From positions 496,001 through 560,000 of the forward strand of contig NZ_JANUFD010000001.1 in assembly GCF_024807945.1 (NCBI RefSeq): DNA of 64,000 nt, given 5' to 3'. The translations under genes were made by a program, and so were the position numbers. The DNA comes from Pseudomonas sp. JUb42. GTDB taxonomy: Bacteria > Pseudomonadota > Gammaproteobacteria > Pseudomonadales > Pseudomonadaceae. The notes under the pieces are model-generated. The model saw nothing but the letters and a program-made list of their open reading frames with translations, was not told where the DNA came from and did not search any database. Shown piece after piece: positions 16,548-25,948 of the stretch (the first letter of the stretch is position 1; each line of letters starts with the position of its first letter).

Positions 16548-16586
16548 GTTCAGTGCAGGTTCAGAGGGTGTTCAGGGTGGGTTCAG
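16548..16586 (+). promoter_or_regulatory. Tandem PhoP-box array before oprH
   Basis: Four GTTCAG hexamers start at 16548, 16559, 16570 and 16581, an exact 11-base period (one helical turn). Direct repeats of this kind are the known binding pattern of PhoP. The array ends about 60 bases before the oprH start and is consistent with PhoP-activated, low-magnesium-induced autoregulation of oprH-phoP-phoQ. Confidence 0.75.
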
Positions 16587-16646
16587 GGCTGCGCGAATAG
16601 TCTTTGCTGCGTACTCACAACGCGCTTGGCGCATAAGGACATCACC

Positions 16647-17261
16647 ATGCACGCACTCAACAAGACTCTTCTGGCACTGGCTTTCCTGGGTAGCAGCACC
16701 GCGTTGCAAGCCAACGACAGTGTTCGCAATTTCGCCAGCGTCACCCTGGGCAATACCAGCGACAAGATCCAGCACTCTCGTGCGCTCAACGACAACCTCA
16801 ATCGCCCCAACACCGATGGCATCATCGGCAAGGACACCACCTGGGGCGTGCGCCTGGGTCAGCAGACCAACGCCAACCGTTACTACGCCACTTACGACAA
16901 TGTGTCCGGCTCCCACAACGGCCTCAAGCTGCGCCACGAAAACCTGCTGGGTAGCTACGACATGTTCGTGCCGGTGGGCTGGAGCGGTAACACTCAGTTG
17001 TTTGGCGGCGGCACCTTGGGCATGACCAAGTTGAGTCATGAATCCTCCGGCATGAGCCGTGGCACTGACTGGGGTTATGCCTACGGTGCACAGGCGGGTG
17101 TCATGCATAACCTTTCACAAAGCACCTCGATGGAACTTGGCTACCGTTATCTGCGGGGCAATGCCGGCCATGAGGTTTCCAGCCATGGCGGCCCGAAGCA
17201 GGGTTCGTTGAGCTTGAACAGCAGCGCCCAGACCTACCTGGCGGCCAACTTCCTGTTCTGA
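16647..17261 (+). CDS. oprH: Outer membrane protein OprH
   Basis: The 204-residue protein has a signal peptide ending ALQA and then an eight-strand-size beta barrel with terminal Phe (AANFLF). OprH binds lipopolysaccharide at divalent cation sites and stabilises the outer membrane under low magnesium. ATG 16647 is chosen because AAGGAC lies six bases upstream. Direct linkage to phoP and phoQ downstream, as in P. aeruginosa PA1178-PA1180, supports the name. The promoter carries the tandem PhoP boxes. Confidence 0.95.
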   Translation: MHALNKTLLALAFLGSSTALQANDSVRNFASVTLGNTSDKIQHSRALNDNLNRPNTDGIIGKDTTWGVRLGQQTNANRYYATYDNVSGSHNGLKLRHENLLGSYDMFVPVGWSGNTQLFGGGTLGMTKLSHESSGMSRGTDWGYAYGAQAGVMHNLSQSTSMELGYRYLRGNAGHEVSSHGGPKQGSLSLNSSAQTYLAANFLF

Positions 17262-17355
17262 CCATTTTTGCAGTACTTGTGGCCGGGCCTGAACCTCAGG
17301 TCTGGCTTTGTTGTTAATCTGTTGCAGCGGGGCGCTGTTTGCCTGGGAGAGCGAC

Positions 17356-18033
17356 ATGAAATTGTTGGTGGTTGAAGATGAGGCGCTATTGCGTCATCAC
17401 TTACAAACCCGACTGCGGGAAAGCGGCCATGTGGTCGAGGCCGTTGGCAATGCCGATGAAGCCTTGTATCAGGTCGGGCAATTCAATCACGATCTGGCAG
17501 TCATCGATCTGGGGCTGCCGGGCATGGGCGGACTGGATCTGATTCGTCGCCTGCGTGCGGATGGCAAAACCTTCCCCATCCTGATTCTCACCGCGCGGGG
17601 CAATTGGCAGGACAAGGTCGAAGGCCTGGCTGCCGGCGCTGACGACTATGTGGTCAAGCCATTCCAGTTTGAAGAACTGGAAGCGCGGCTCAATGCGCTA
17701 TTGCGCCGTTCCAGTGGGTTTACCCAGTCGACGATCGTTGCCGGTCCCTTGCTGCTGGACCTGAACCGCAAGCAGGCCGCACTCGATGAACAGCCTCTGG
17801 CGCTGACGGCCTATGAATATCGGATTCTCGAATACCTCATGCGCCATCACCAGCAGGTGGTGCCCAAGGAACGCCTGATGGAGCAGCTCTACCCCGACGA
17901 TGACGAGCGTGATCCGAACGTGATCGAAGTACTGGTCGGGCGGCTGCGACGCAAGCTCGAAGGCCAGTCGGGCTTCAAACCCATCGATACGGTGCGCGGC
18001 CTGGGCTATCTGTTTACCGAGCGCTGTACATGA
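17356..18033 (+). CDS. phoP: Response regulator PhoP
   Basis: The 225-residue OmpR-type regulator has a receiver domain (LLVVEDEALL, phosphoacceptor Asp51 in VIDLGLPGMGG, Lys in VVKPFQFEELEAR) and a winged-helix output domain. It controls genes for growth in low magnesium and for cationic peptide resistance. ATG 17356 is preceded by GGGAGA. The gene lies about 95 bases after oprH and overlaps phoQ by an ATGA junction. Confidence 0.95.
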   Translation: MKLLVVEDEALLRHHLQTRLRESGHVVEAVGNADEALYQVGQFNHDLAVIDLGLPGMGGLDLIRRLRADGKTFPILILTARGNWQDKVEGLAAGADDYVVKPFQFEELEARLNALLRRSSGFTQSTIVAGPLLLDLNRKQAALDEQPLALTAYEYRILEYLMRHHQQVVPKERLMEQLYPDDDERDPNVIEVLVGRLRRKLEGQSGFKPIDTVRGLGYLFTERCT

Positions 18034-19376
18034 TTCGTTCGCTGCGCCTGCGCCTGATGCTGGCTGCCGCGATCCTGGCAGTGATCTTCATGCTGATGCT
18101 GCTCCCGGCCTTGCAGGGAACCTTCAGCCTGGCGCTACGCAGCTCCATTGAACAACGCCTGGCCTCGGATGTGACTACGTTGATTTCGGCGGCGCGCATC
18201 GAAGATGATCACCTGTTGATGCCGACGGTGTTGCCCGGCGAGCAGTTCAATCTGCCGGGCAGCCGTTTGATTGGCTACATCTATGATCGCCAGGGGCACC
18301 TGGTCTGGCGTTCCCGAGCTGCGGAGGCCGAAGATATCAACTACGTGCCGCGCTATGACGGCAAGGGCGATGAGTTCAGCAAGCTGCGCGATATCAATGG
18401 CGAGGAGTTTTTCGTCAACGATGTCGAGATCCAGTTGCTCGGTGGACGCAATGCGGCGTTCAGCATCGTCTCGCTGCTGCCGGTGCGCGAGTATCAAGAA
18501 ACCATTTCCGATCTACGCCGCAAGCTCTATCTGGGCTTCGGCGGCGCGCTATTGGCGCTGATGGCGCTGCTTTGGCTCGGCATGACCTGGGGCCTGCGTG
18601 CCCTGCGTGGCTTGAGCCAGGAACTGGACGAGGTGGAGGCGGGCAATCGTGACGGCCTCAGCGAGCAGCACCCCAGCGAATTGCTGCGCCTGACCGGTTC
18701 GCTGAACCGCTTGCTGTCCAGCGAGCGTGAGCAACGTATCCGCTATCGCGACTCTTTGGGCGACCTGGCCCACAGCCTGAAGACGCCCCTGGCGGTATTG
18801 CAAGGTGTCAGCGAGACCATCGCCAAACGCCCCGAAGATATGGAGCAGGCGCGGGTCCTGCAGACGCAGATCGAGCGCATGAGCCAGCAGATCGGTTATC
18901 AGTTGCAGCGTGCCAGCCTGCGCAAGAGTGGCCTGGTCCGTCATCACGTAGCCCTGCGCCCGGTGGTGGAAAGCCTGTGCAACACCCTCGACAAGGTCTA
19001 CCGCGACAAGCAGGTCAAGGTCAGCCTGGACCTGCCCGAGCAAAGCATGGTGGCCATGGAAGAGGGCGCCTTACTGGAAATGCTCGGCAATTTGCTGGAA
19101 AACGCCTATCGCCTGTGCCTCAGCGAAGTCCGCGTCACCCAGCGTTCTTCGCGCCTGGGTGACGAGCTCTGCATCGAGGACGACGGCCCCGGCGTACCCC
19201 AGAGCCAGCGGGCACGCATTCTCGAACGTGGCGAGCGACTGGATCGCCAGCATCCCGGCCAAGGCATCGGCCTGGCGGTGGTCAAGGACATCATCGAAAG
19301 CTATGGCGCGCGCCTGACCCTGGGTGACTCGGAACTGGGGGGCGCGGCGTTTCGCATTCATTTCCTCGCGGCCTGA
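18030..19376 (+). CDS. phoQ: Sensor histidine kinase PhoQ
   Basis: The 448-residue inner-membrane kinase has helices at about 5-27 and 165-187 around an acidic periplasmic sensor domain (AAEAEDINY, GDEFSKL), as expected for a sensor of divalent cations. The phosphoacceptor segment is DLAHSLKTPLAVLQG, and the ATPase domain shows NLLENAYR, EDDGPGVP and GQGIGLAVV. It is translationally coupled to phoP. The downstream GC-rich stretch with a run of eight T near 19457-19465 may end the operon, although its stem is imperfect. Confidence 0.95.
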   Translation: MIRSLRLRLMLAAAILAVIFMLMLLPALQGTFSLALRSSIEQRLASDVTTLISAARIEDDHLLMPTVLPGEQFNLPGSRLIGYIYDRQGHLVWRSRAAEAEDINYVPRYDGKGDEFSKLRDINGEEFFVNDVEIQLLGGRNAAFSIVSLLPVREYQETISDLRRKLYLGFGGALLALMALLWLGMTWGLRALRGLSQELDEVEAGNRDGLSEQHPSELLRLTGSLNRLLSSEREQRIRYRDSLGDLAHSLKTPLAVLQGVSETIAKRPEDMEQARVLQTQIERMSQQIGYQLQRASLRKSGLVRHHVALRPVVESLCNTLDKVYRDKQVKVSLDLPEQSMVAMEEGALLEMLGNLLENAYRLCLSEVRVTQRSSRLGDELCIEDDGPGVPQSQRARILERGERLDRQHPGQGIGLAVVKDIIESYGARLTLGDSELGGAAFRIHFLAA

Positions 19377-19714
19377 TCTGCGGGCCATCATTTTTCCCTC
19401 ATTGTGCTATCACTTAATGATCCCCATTGGTCCGGGCGGCGGCGGATACCCGCCAACGTCCGGGCTTTTTTTTCGGGATCAGGCGGAAAACCGCCACATG
19501 CTCAAGCGGCTTATTCAGGCTTTTTCGCCGCACAGCTCCGGATTCAGGGGTGTACAGGGTTTTTTCGAGAACTGGCACGCGCCTTGCGATAACAGAGCCA
19601 GGACTGCCCAGCGCAGCTCGACAAAACAAATCCCTCCAGTGCAGGAGGGTTAGCGCCACAGGTATCGCGAGCGTCAGATGATGATGCACGACGCTGCCCT
19701 TGAGGATCATTGCC
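19377..19714. other. dctA upstream region
   Basis: The 338 bases hold a possible imperfect phoQ terminator (19433-19466), then GC-rich inverted repeat-like segments that could bind an enhancer protein, then the sigma-54 promoter and about 125 bases of dctA leader with an unrelated small hairpin (ccctccagtgcaggagggt, near 19630-19650). No gene is present. Confidence 0.6.
19573..19588 (+). promoter_or_regulatory. Sigma-54 promoter of dctA
   Basis: TGGCAC-N5-TTGCG fits the -24/-12 consensus (GG and GC ten bases apart). It lies about 127 bases before the dctA start. In Pseudomonas and Rhizobium dctA is switched on by the DctB/DctD two-component system with RpoN, so this element fits the known logic. 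Confidence 0.75.
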
Positions 19715-21031
19715 ATGACGACTCGTCAGCCCTTGTACAAATCCCTGTATTTCCAGGTCATCGTTGCCATTGTGATCGGCATTCTGCTGGGTCACTTCTA
19801 TCCGCAGACCGGTGTTGCTCTCAAGCCACTGGGTGACGGCTTCATCAAACTGATCAAAATGGTCATCGCGCCGATCATCTTCTGTACGGTCGTCAGCGGC
19901 ATTGCCGGCATGCAGAGCATGAAGTCGGTGGGCAAGACCGGCGGTTACGCGCTGCTCTACTTCGAAATCGTTTCCACCCTGGCCCTGCTGATCGGTCTGG
20001 TTGTGGTCAACGTCGTGCAACCGGGTAACGGCATGCACATCGACGTGGCGACCCTGGACGCTTCGAAAGTCGCTGCCTACGTCACCGCAGGTAAAGATCA
20101 AAGCGTTATCGGCTTCATCCTGAACGTCATTCCGAACACCATCGTCGGCGCCTTCGCCAACGGCGATATCCTGCAAGTGCTGATGTTCTCGGTGATCTTC
20201 GGTTTCGCCCTGCATCGCCTGGGTGCCTACGGCAAGCCGATCCTGGACTTCATCGATCGCTTCGCCCATGTGATGTTCAACATCATCAACATGATCATGA
20301 AGCTCGCGCCACTGGGTGCACTGGGCGCCATGGCGTTCACCATCGGCGCCTACGGCGTCGGTTCGCTGGTGCAACTGGGCCAGTTGATGCTGTGCTTCTA
20401 CATCACCTGCGTACTGTTCGTGCTGGTCGTACTGGGTGCCATCGCCCGCGCTCACGGCTTCAGCGTCCTGCGTCTGGTTCGCTACATCCGTGAAGAACTG
20501 CTGATCGTACTGGGTACTTCCTCGTCGGAATCGGCCCTGCCACGCATGCTGGTGAAAATGGAGCGTCTGGGTGCGAAGAAGTCGGTTGTCGGTCTGGTCA
20601 TTCCTACCGGCTACTCGTTCAACCTCGACGGTACTTCGATCTACCTGACCATGGCGGCCGTGTTCATTGCCCAGGCAACTGACACCCACATGGACATCAC
20701 TCACCAGATCACCCTGTTGCTGGTGCTGCTGCTGTCCTCCAAAGGCGCTGCAGGCGTGACCGGTAGCGGCTTCATCGTCCTGGCTGCGACCCTGTCCGCT
20801 GTCGGCCACCTGCCGGTTGCCGGTCTGGCGCTGATCCTGGGTATCGACCGCTTCATGTCCGAAGCCCGCGCCCTGACCAACCTGGTCGGTAACGCCGTTG
20901 CAACTCTGGTTGTGGCCAAGTGGGTTGGCGAGCTGGACAGCGACAAGATGACTGCCGAGCTGGCCTCTGGTGGCACTCCCATCACCACTCTGGGTCCTCA
21001 AGACGACCTGGGTGTTGCCGAGAAGGCCTAA
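19715..21031 (+). CDS. dctA: C4-dicarboxylate/proton symporter DctA
   Basis: The 438-residue inner-membrane carrier of the dicarboxylate/amino acid:cation symporter family takes up succinate, fumarate and malate. About eight membrane helices plus the re-entrant loop are visible: the serine-rich [32 protein letters not shown] and the final [16 protein letters not shown], all family signatures of DctA. ATG 19715 follows GAGGATCAT. A sigma-54 promoter is upstream and a strong terminator downstream, so the gene is transcribed alone. Confidence 0.95.
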   Translation: MTTRQPLYKSLYFQVIVAIVIGILLGHFYPQTGVALKPLGDGFIKLIKMVIAPIIFCTVVSGIAGMQSMKSVGKTGGYALLYFEIVSTLALLIGLVVVNVVQPGNGMHIDVATLDASKVAAYVTAGKDQSVIGFILNVIPNTIVGAFANGDILQVLMFSVIFGFALHRLGAYGKPILDFIDRFAHVMFNIINMIMKLAPLGALGAMAFTIGAYGVGSLVQLGQLMLCFYITCVLFVLVVLGAIARAHGFSVLRLVRYIREELLIVLGTSSSESALPRMLVKMERLGAKKSVVGLVIPTGYSFNLDGTSIYLTMAAVFIAQATDTHMDITHQITLLLVLLLSSKGAAGVTGSGFIVLAATLSAVGHLPVAGLALILGIDRFMSEARALTNLVGNAVATLVVAKWVGELDSDKMTAELASGGTPITTLGPQDDLGVAEKA

Positions 21032-21053
21032 GCCTTAGCCCAAGCGTCACCCG

Positions 21054-21093
21054 ACACCCCGCCAGAGCGCTGCTCTGGCGGGGTGTTTTGTTT
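21054..21093 (+). terminator. Rho-independent terminator after dctA
   Basis: ACACCCCGCCAGAG and CTCTGGCGGGGTGT make a 14-base perfect stem followed by TTTGTTTTG, about 25 bases after the dctA stop. Confidence 0.95.
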
Positions 21094-21117
21094 TGCGCGA
21101 AGAATGACCAAAACTTG

Positions 21118-21208
21118 TGGGAGCGAGGCTTGCCCGCGAAGGCGAAATGTCAGACACAGAAGCTATATCGAATGTACCGGCCTCTTCGCGGGCAAGCCTC
21201 GCTCCCAC
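21118..21208. repeat. REPIN, GAGCGAGGCTTGCCCGCGAA type
   Basis: Inverted arms GTGGGAGCGAGGCTTGCCCG and CGGGCAAGCCTCGCTCCCAC lie between the convergent dctA and sprT genes. Confidence 0.85.
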
Positions 21209-21223
21209 GCTACAGAGAGTCGA

Positions 21224-21718
21224 TCATTCCACCCGAACTTCCCCGCTGAATACCAGCGTCTCGCGACAGCGTCGGCACAGATACCGCCGCCCCTTGCGCA
21301 CCAGTTGGTGACGTTGGGCGGAGAAGGGGAAATCGCTGTTGGCGCAGGGGCAGCGGTAGATGTAGCGGGTCACGCTGCGACGCTTCACTTCATAGGTATG
21401 GCAGCGGTTGGGCGGCAGCTCGTAGACGCCGCGCATGATCAGTTGCCATTCCTCGCCATGGGGCTGAATGCTGCCGCCGAACAGTTGATGGGCGACGAGG
21501 TGCGCGACTTCGTGGGCCACGGTCTGGCGCAGGAAGTCTTCGCTGTTTTCCCGGTACAGCTGCGGATTGAAGCGCAGCAGGTTTTCGTGCAGGTGTGCGA
21601 CGCCCGCCTTCTGCCCGCGCAGCTTGAGGCTGACGACGGGGCGTTTGAAGGGGCGTTTGAAAAAGGCTTCGGCTTGCTGATAACAGCTTTCGACGCGGGC
21701 GTTGATGTGCTCGGGCAT
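21224..21718 (-). CDS. sprT: SprT-family zinc metalloprotease-like protein
   Basis: The 164-residue protein has the zinc-protease signature HEVAHLVAH and a C-terminal zinc ribbon with CPC and CRRC cysteine pairs, the layout of SprT. The family shares its catalytic core with the DNA-protein crosslink protease SPRTN; the bacterial role is not well settled. It stands alone, convergent to dctA, with the Yip1-family gene upstream on the same strand. Confidence 0.9.
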   Translation of the reverse strand: MPEHINARVESCYQQAEAFFKRPFKRPVVSLKLRGQKAGVAHLHENLLRFNPQLYRENSEDFLRQTVAHEVAHLVAHQLFGGSIQPHGEEWQLIMRGVYELPPNRCHTYEVKRRSVTRYIYRCPCANSDFPFSAQRHQLVRKGRRYLCRRCRETLVFSGEVRVE

Positions 21719-21831
21719 GCTTGCTGGCTCTCCAGAGGCGCCAAGTATGCCGTAGTGAGGGCGTATTCCGAAAACTCAAGCCGATACACGGAAGGGGCCG
21801 CTGTCGATAGCGGCGGCCCGACCGCTGGTAT

Positions 21832-22434
21832 TTAGTTGGTGTACTCGGGGCCGACACCGATGCCCCAGAGCACGACGGTAAAGGCCATGATCGCTACCAG
21901 TACCACCAGGCCGACTGCCAGTACGGAGCTGGAAAACATGAACCCTTCGTCCGCATGGATATTCATGAAGGTCGGCAGCCCGACATACAGCAGGTAGACC
22001 GTGTAGCAAATGGCCGCCGTGCCCACCACCAGGCCCAGCCACATATGCGGATACAACGCCGCGAGCCCGCCGATGAACAGCGGGGTGGCGGTGTAGGTAG
22101 CGAAGGCAATGCAGCGGGCCATGCTGGGGGTGGCGTCGTAAGTGCGGGCCATCCAGTGGATAAAACCGCCCATGACGCCTACGCCGATCAGCATGGAGAC
22201 ATAGGACATGACCGCCATCCAGATGGCGCTGCCGTGGGTCAGCATCACCGGGGCGCGATCACCGATCACCCAGCCGACCTGGGTGGTGCCGATATAGGCG
22301 GCAACCGCCGGAATCGCTGCCAGGATCAGGGTGTGGGTCAGATACATGTGGCCGATGCTTTCTTCCTTCTCTTCGCGGATCTGATGCCACTCTTGATCGG
22401 GGTGAGTGAACAGACCCCAGACGTGATTGATCAT
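21832..22434 (-). CDS. Yip1-family inner-membrane protein
   Basis: The 200-residue protein has five hydrophobic helices (roughly 30-50, 67-92, 108-130, 132-152, 170-192) after an N-terminal soluble segment (VWGLFTHPDQEWHQIREE), which is the standard opening of bacterial Yip1/YIP1-domain proteins. No enzymatic motif is present and the function is unknown. It is divergent from ttcA; the 300-base gap between them shows no clear operator. Confidence 0.8.
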   Translation of the reverse strand: MINHVWGLFTHPDQEWHQIREEKEESIGHMYLTHTLILAAIPAVAAYIGTTQVGWVIGDRAPVMLTHGSAIWMAVMSYVSMLIGVGVMGGFIHWMARTYDATPSMARCIAFATYTATPLFIGGLAALYPHMWLGLVVGTAAICYTVYLLYVGLPTFMNIHADEGFMFSSSVLAVGLVVLVAIMAFTVVLWGIGVGPEYTN

Positions 22435-22735
22435 GGCGTTGACTCCTTTTATCTCGGTTAGGCGCTATGCCCTCGCGTAGCCATTGGCCTTGCGCGGCAC
22501 AGCCACAGCCTCGATTGCGCTCTCTATGACAAGGTTGCGACCTTATCGAGTATAGGAAGTCAGACCGTCGTAAAACCGGCATGCTTAGAGTGTTTGGCGA
22601 TGTAAGACGGCGCGCTCATAGCCTCTGGATCATAAAATGACCGTTCAGACCCTTGGACGCGCGGTTATCCTCGCTGCAGGTTTATGCGTAAAATACCGGC
22701 CTTTTCCCGAGTCACCGCTAGCGGATATCAGCGCC
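22435..22735. other. Intergenic region between Yip1-family gene and ttcA
   Basis: The 301 bases between these divergent genes must hold both promoters, but I see no clear operator, no FNR/ANR-type site (TTGAT-N4-ATCAA) and no repeat element. Confidence 0.4.
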
Positions 22736-23560
22736 ATGGGCACCCTCTCAGTCAATCAGAACAAACTGCAAAAACGCCTGCGTCGGCTGGCCGGCGAGGC
22801 CGTCAGCGATTTCAACATGATTGAAGAGGGCGACAAGGTCATGGTCTGCCTGTCCGGCGGCAAGGACAGCTACACCATGCTCGACGTGCTGATGCACCTG
22901 CAGAAGGTCGCGCCGGTCAAGTTCGACATCGTTGCCGTGAATATGGACCAGAAGCAGCCCGGCTTCCCCGAGCATGTGCTGCCGGCCTATCTGGAAACCC
23001 TTGGCATCGAGTACCACATCGTCGAGAAGGACACTTACTCGGTGGTCAAGGAGCTGATCCCGGAAGGCAAGACCACCTGCTCGCTGTGCTCGCGCCTGCG
23101 TCGCGGCACGCTCTACACCTTCGCCGATGAAATCGGCGCGACCAAGATGGCCCTGGGGCATCACCGCGACGATATCGTCGAGACCTTCTTTCTCAATATG
23201 TTCTTCAACGGCTCGCTCAAGGCCATGCCTCCCAAGCTGCGCGCTGATGACGGCCGTAACGTGGTAATCCGCCCCCTGGCTTACTGTCATGAGAAGGACA
23301 TCCAGGCCTATTCGGACATGAAGGGTTTCCCGATCATCCCGTGCAACCTCTGCGGCTCCCAGGAAAACCTGCAACGTCAGGTGGTCAAGGACATGCTTCA
23401 GGACTGGGAGCGCAAGACCCCGGGCCGTACCGAAAGCATCTTCCGCGCCCTGCAGAACGTGCAACCGTCGCAACTGGCCGACCGTAACCTGTTCGACTTC
23501 ACCAATCTGCGCATCGACGAGACTGCGGCGTCGCGGTTCGTCAATGTGGTGAATATCTAA
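22736..23560 (+). CDS. ttcA: tRNA 2-thiocytidine synthase TtcA
   Basis: The 274-residue enzyme thiolates cytidine 32 of certain tRNAs using ATP and an iron-sulfur cluster. The PP-loop [11 protein letters not shown] is followed by CSLC and, later, [13 protein letters not shown]; these conserved cysteines bind the cluster. ATG 22736 ([15 protein letters not shown]) matches the start and length of P. aeruginosa TtcA; the longer frame from 22637 is not supported by homology. A REPIN follows the gene. Confidence 0.95.
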   Translation: MGTLSVNQNKLQKRLRRLAGEAVSDFNMIEEGDKVMVCLSGGKDSYTMLDVLMHLQKVAPVKFDIVAVNMDQKQPGFPEHVLPAYLETLGIEYHIVEKDTYSVVKELIPEGKTTCSLCSRLRRGTLYTFADEIGATKMALGHHRDDIVETFFLNMFFNGSLKAMPPKLRADDGRNVVIRPLAYCHEKDIQAYSDMKGFPIIPCNLCGSQENLQRQVVKDMLQDWERKTPGRTESIFRALQNVQPSQLADRNLFDFTNLRIDETAASRFVNVVNI

Positions 23561-23592
23561 CGTCTTCCCGGCTGGTTGGAATGACCAAACAT

Positions 23593-23682
23593 GTGGGACC
23601 GGCTTTAGCCGGGAAGGCGATATGACCGGCGATAGAGGTCTATCGACTGCACCGGCCCCTTCCCGGCTAAAGCCGGTCCCAC
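23593..23682. repeat. REPIN, GTGGGACCGGCTTTAGCCGG type
   Basis: Inverted arms GTGGGACCGGCTTTAGCCGG and CCGGCTAAAGCCGGTCCCAC lie just after ttcA. Confidence 0.85.
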
Positions 23683-23801
23683 AATTCGCTATGCGCTACA
23701 TGGCTATGCCGAATTCGTCATCCTAAAAGACGATTGCCGACAAGAACCCCCCGCCATAACAGGCCACCCTTGGCTTTTGCCATAAGCCAAGGGGTTGCGC
23801 C

Positions 23802-24806
23802 GTGATTGCTCTGACACTGGATGAAACAAGAACGCTGGCCGAGTCGATTCTGCGCCACAACGGCTTCAGCGAACCCCATGTAAAGGCGGTGGCCGAGGTG
23901 GTCTGGGCGGGGGAGCGCGATGAATGTGCGTCCCATGGCCTGTGGCGTCTGCTCGGCTGCATCGCGACCTTGCGCAACGGTAAAGTGGTGGCGGATGCCG
24001 AGCCCGAGCTGATTGATCAGGCTCCGGCTATTGTCCGGGTGGACGCCAAGGGTGGTTTCTCCCAGCGTGCTTTCCAGATGGGCACGCCGGTATTGGTGGA
24101 AAAAGCTCGAAACAGTGGGATTGCCGCCATGGCGATCAACCATTGCGTGCACTTTTCGGCGCTGTGGAGTGAGATCGAGGTGCTCACCGAAGCCGGGTTG
24201 GTCGCGATGGCTTTTACGCCGAGTCATTCCTGGGTCGCTCCGGCAGGCGGCAGCAAGCCGCTGTTCGGCACCAACCCCATCGCCTTCGGCTGGCCCCGTG
24301 TGGGCAAGCCGCCGTTTATCTTCGACTTCGCCACCAGTGCCGTGGCTCGAGGCGAAATCCAGCTGCATGAACGCGCGGGCAAGGCAATCCCGCTGGGTTG
24401 GGGGATCGACGCCGACGGCCAGCCGAGCACCGACCCCAGCGCCGTACTCAATGGCGCCATGCTGACCTTTGGCGGGCACAAGGGCTCCGCGTTGTCGGCC
24501 ATGGTCGAGTTGATTGCCGGGCCATTGATTGGCGACCTGACCAGTGTCGAATCCCAGCAATACGATGCCGGCAGCAAATCGTCGCCGTATCACGGTGAGC
24601 TGATCATTGCGCTTGATCCCAAGCGTTTTCTTGGCGATGCCGTGGATCACCACCTGGCGCGGGCGGAAAGTCTGTTCGAGGGGATTCAGGGCCAGGGCGC
24701 ACGGCTGCCGTCGCAACGGCGCTACGACGCGCGGGAAAGGAGCCTCAGGGATGGGGTGAAGATCACCGAGAAGCTGTATGAGGATTTGCAGGCGCTGCTG
24801 GTCTGA
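23802..24806 (+). CDS. lhpD: 1-pyrroline-2-carboxylate reductase (Ldh2/DpkA family)
   Basis: The 334-residue NAD(P)H-dependent enzyme belongs to the malate/L-sulfolactate (Ldh2) family, with FGTNPIAFGWP, IFDFATSAVARGEIQ and TFGGHKGSALSAMVELIAG. Within a hydroxyproline cluster such enzymes reduce 1-pyrroline-2-carboxylate, the product of 3-hydroxyproline dehydration, to L-proline. The related DpkA also uses 1-piperideine-2-carboxylate. It is the only cluster gene on the plus strand and has no GTATAC operator nearby. The family assignment is firm; the substrate follows from the neighbours. Confidence 0.82.
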   Translation: MIALTLDETRTLAESILRHNGFSEPHVKAVAEVVWAGERDECASHGLWRLLGCIATLRNGKVVADAEPELIDQAPAIVRVDAKGGFSQRAFQMGTPVLVEKARNSGIAAMAINHCVHFSALWSEIEVLTEAGLVAMAFTPSHSWVAPAGGSKPLFGTNPIAFGWPRVGKPPFIFDFATSAVARGEIQLHERAGKAIPLGWGIDADGQPSTDPSAVLNGAMLTFGGHKGSALSAMVELIAGPLIGDLTSVESQQYDAGSKSSPYHGELIIALDPKRFLGDAVDHHLARAESLFEGIQGQGARLPSQRRYDARERSLRDGVKITEKLYEDLQALLV

Positions 24807-24808
24807 AT

Positions 24809-24899
24809 GTGGGAGCGGATTCATCCGCGAAGACGGCATTCCAGACGATAGATCAGTATCGAATGTACCAGCCTATTCGCGGATAAATCCGCTCCCACA
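24809..24899. repeat. REPIN, GTGGGAGCGGATTCATCCGCGAA type
   Basis: Inverted arms GTGGGAGCGGATTCATCCGC and GCGGATAAATCCGCTCCCAC lie between convergent genes. It is a variant of the GAATTCATTC type with changed inner bases. Confidence 0.85.
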
Positions 24900-24922
24900 G
24901 GTTTGAGTAAGTCTTACATCGC

Positions 24923-25840
24923 TTACAACCCAACCTCCGGCAACACCGGCATATTGGCCAGCGCCTTTTTCATCAGCCCTTCGACATACTCACGATCCGC
25001 ATCCGGCAGGGCCAGGCGGGGTGGGCGGGTCAGGGCGCTGCCGCGTTCCATGATGGCTTCGCACAGCTTGATGCATTGCACCAGGTCTGGACGCGCGTCC
25101 AGGTGCAGCAGCGGCATGAACCATTCGTAGATCGCCATGGCTTCAGCGAAGCGACCGGCCTTGGCCAGGCGGAACAGGGTCTCGCCTTCTTTCGGGAAGG
25201 CGTTGGACATGCCCGACACCCAGCCCACCGCGCCAACGGCGATGCTTTCGACGACAACGTCATCGAGGCCGGCGAACAGTACGAAGCGGTCGCCGACTTC
25301 ATTGCGCACGTCGACAAAACGGTTGGTGTTGCCCGAGGAATCCTTAAAGCAGACGATGTTTTCGCAGTCGGCCAGGGAAATCAGGATGTCCGGGGTCACG
25401 TCGTTTTTGTAGATCGGCGGGTTGTTATAGACCATCAGCGGCAGGTCGGTGGCAGCGGCCACGGTGCGGAAGTGCGCGGCGGTCTCGAACGGCTTGGCCG
25501 AGTAGACCAGGGCAGGCATGAGCATGATGCCATCCGCGCCGGCCTTGGCTACCTGACGGGCGACATCGCTGGCGTTGGCGCTGGTGAACTCGGCGATGCC
25601 GGAGATCACGGGCACGCGACCGGCGCTGGCGTCTTTGGCGACTTCCACCAGGCTGATTTTTTCGGCCACGCTCAGGGAGGTGTTTTCGCCGACTGTGCCG
25701 CAGATCACCAGGCCCGACACGCCATCACGCACCAGGTTGGAAATGACCTTGTGAGTGGCTTCCAGGTTGAGGGAGAAGTCAGCGTTGAATTGGGTGGTGA
25801 CGGCCGGGAAGACGCCGCTCCAGTTAACGTGTTTGCTCAT
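24923..25840 (-). CDS. lhpC: 1-pyrroline-4-hydroxy-2-carboxylate deaminase (DapA family)
   Basis: The 305-residue Schiff-base aldolase-like enzyme converts 1-pyrroline-4-hydroxy-2-carboxylate to 2-oxoglutarate semialdehyde and ammonia, the third step of 4-hydroxyproline breakdown. The TIM-barrel motifs are GLVICGTVGENTSL, YNNPPIYK (catalytic Tyr) and IVCFKDSSGN (Schiff-base Lys). It resembles the characterised P. putida protein PP_1257. A GTATAC palindrome lies 26 bases before the start, which predicts repression by the cluster's GntR protein. Confidence 0.88.
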   Translation of the reverse strand: MSKHVNWSGVFPAVTTQFNADFSLNLEATHKVISNLVRDGVSGLVICGTVGENTSLSVAEKISLVEVAKDASAGRVPVISGIAEFTSANASDVARQVAKAGADGIMLMPALVYSAKPFETAAHFRTVAAATDLPLMVYNNPPIYKNDVTPDILISLADCENIVCFKDSSGNTNRFVDVRNEVGDRFVLFAGLDDVVVESIAVGAVGWVSGMSNAFPKEGETLFRLAKAGRFAEAMAIYEWFMPLLHLDARPDLVQCIKLCEAIMERGSALTRPPRLALPDADREYVEGLMKKALANMPVLPEVGL

Positions 25841-25865
25841 GAGTTACTCCAGTTCGAATAAGGGA

Positions 25866-25879
25866 TTTCGTATACGTTT
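25866..25879. promoter_or_regulatory. GTATAC operator upstream of lhpC
   Basis: TTTCGTATACGTTT is centred on the palindrome CGTATACG, 26 bases before the lhpC start. FCD-class GntR regulators typically bind TNGTATACNA sites, and one such regulator closes the cluster. Confidence 0.6.
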
Positions 25880-25948
25880 GTGTTTGGGCAAATTAATGCC
25901 CGGTTTCGGGTTCTATTTCGTGTCATTCGGGTCGTTCGATATTTCACT

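Noticed and set aside
19544..21001. A 485-codon minus-strand frame opposite dctA
   Set aside because: Antisense shadow of dctA; Gln/Asp/His-rich composition. dctA has full family motifs and its own promoter and terminator.
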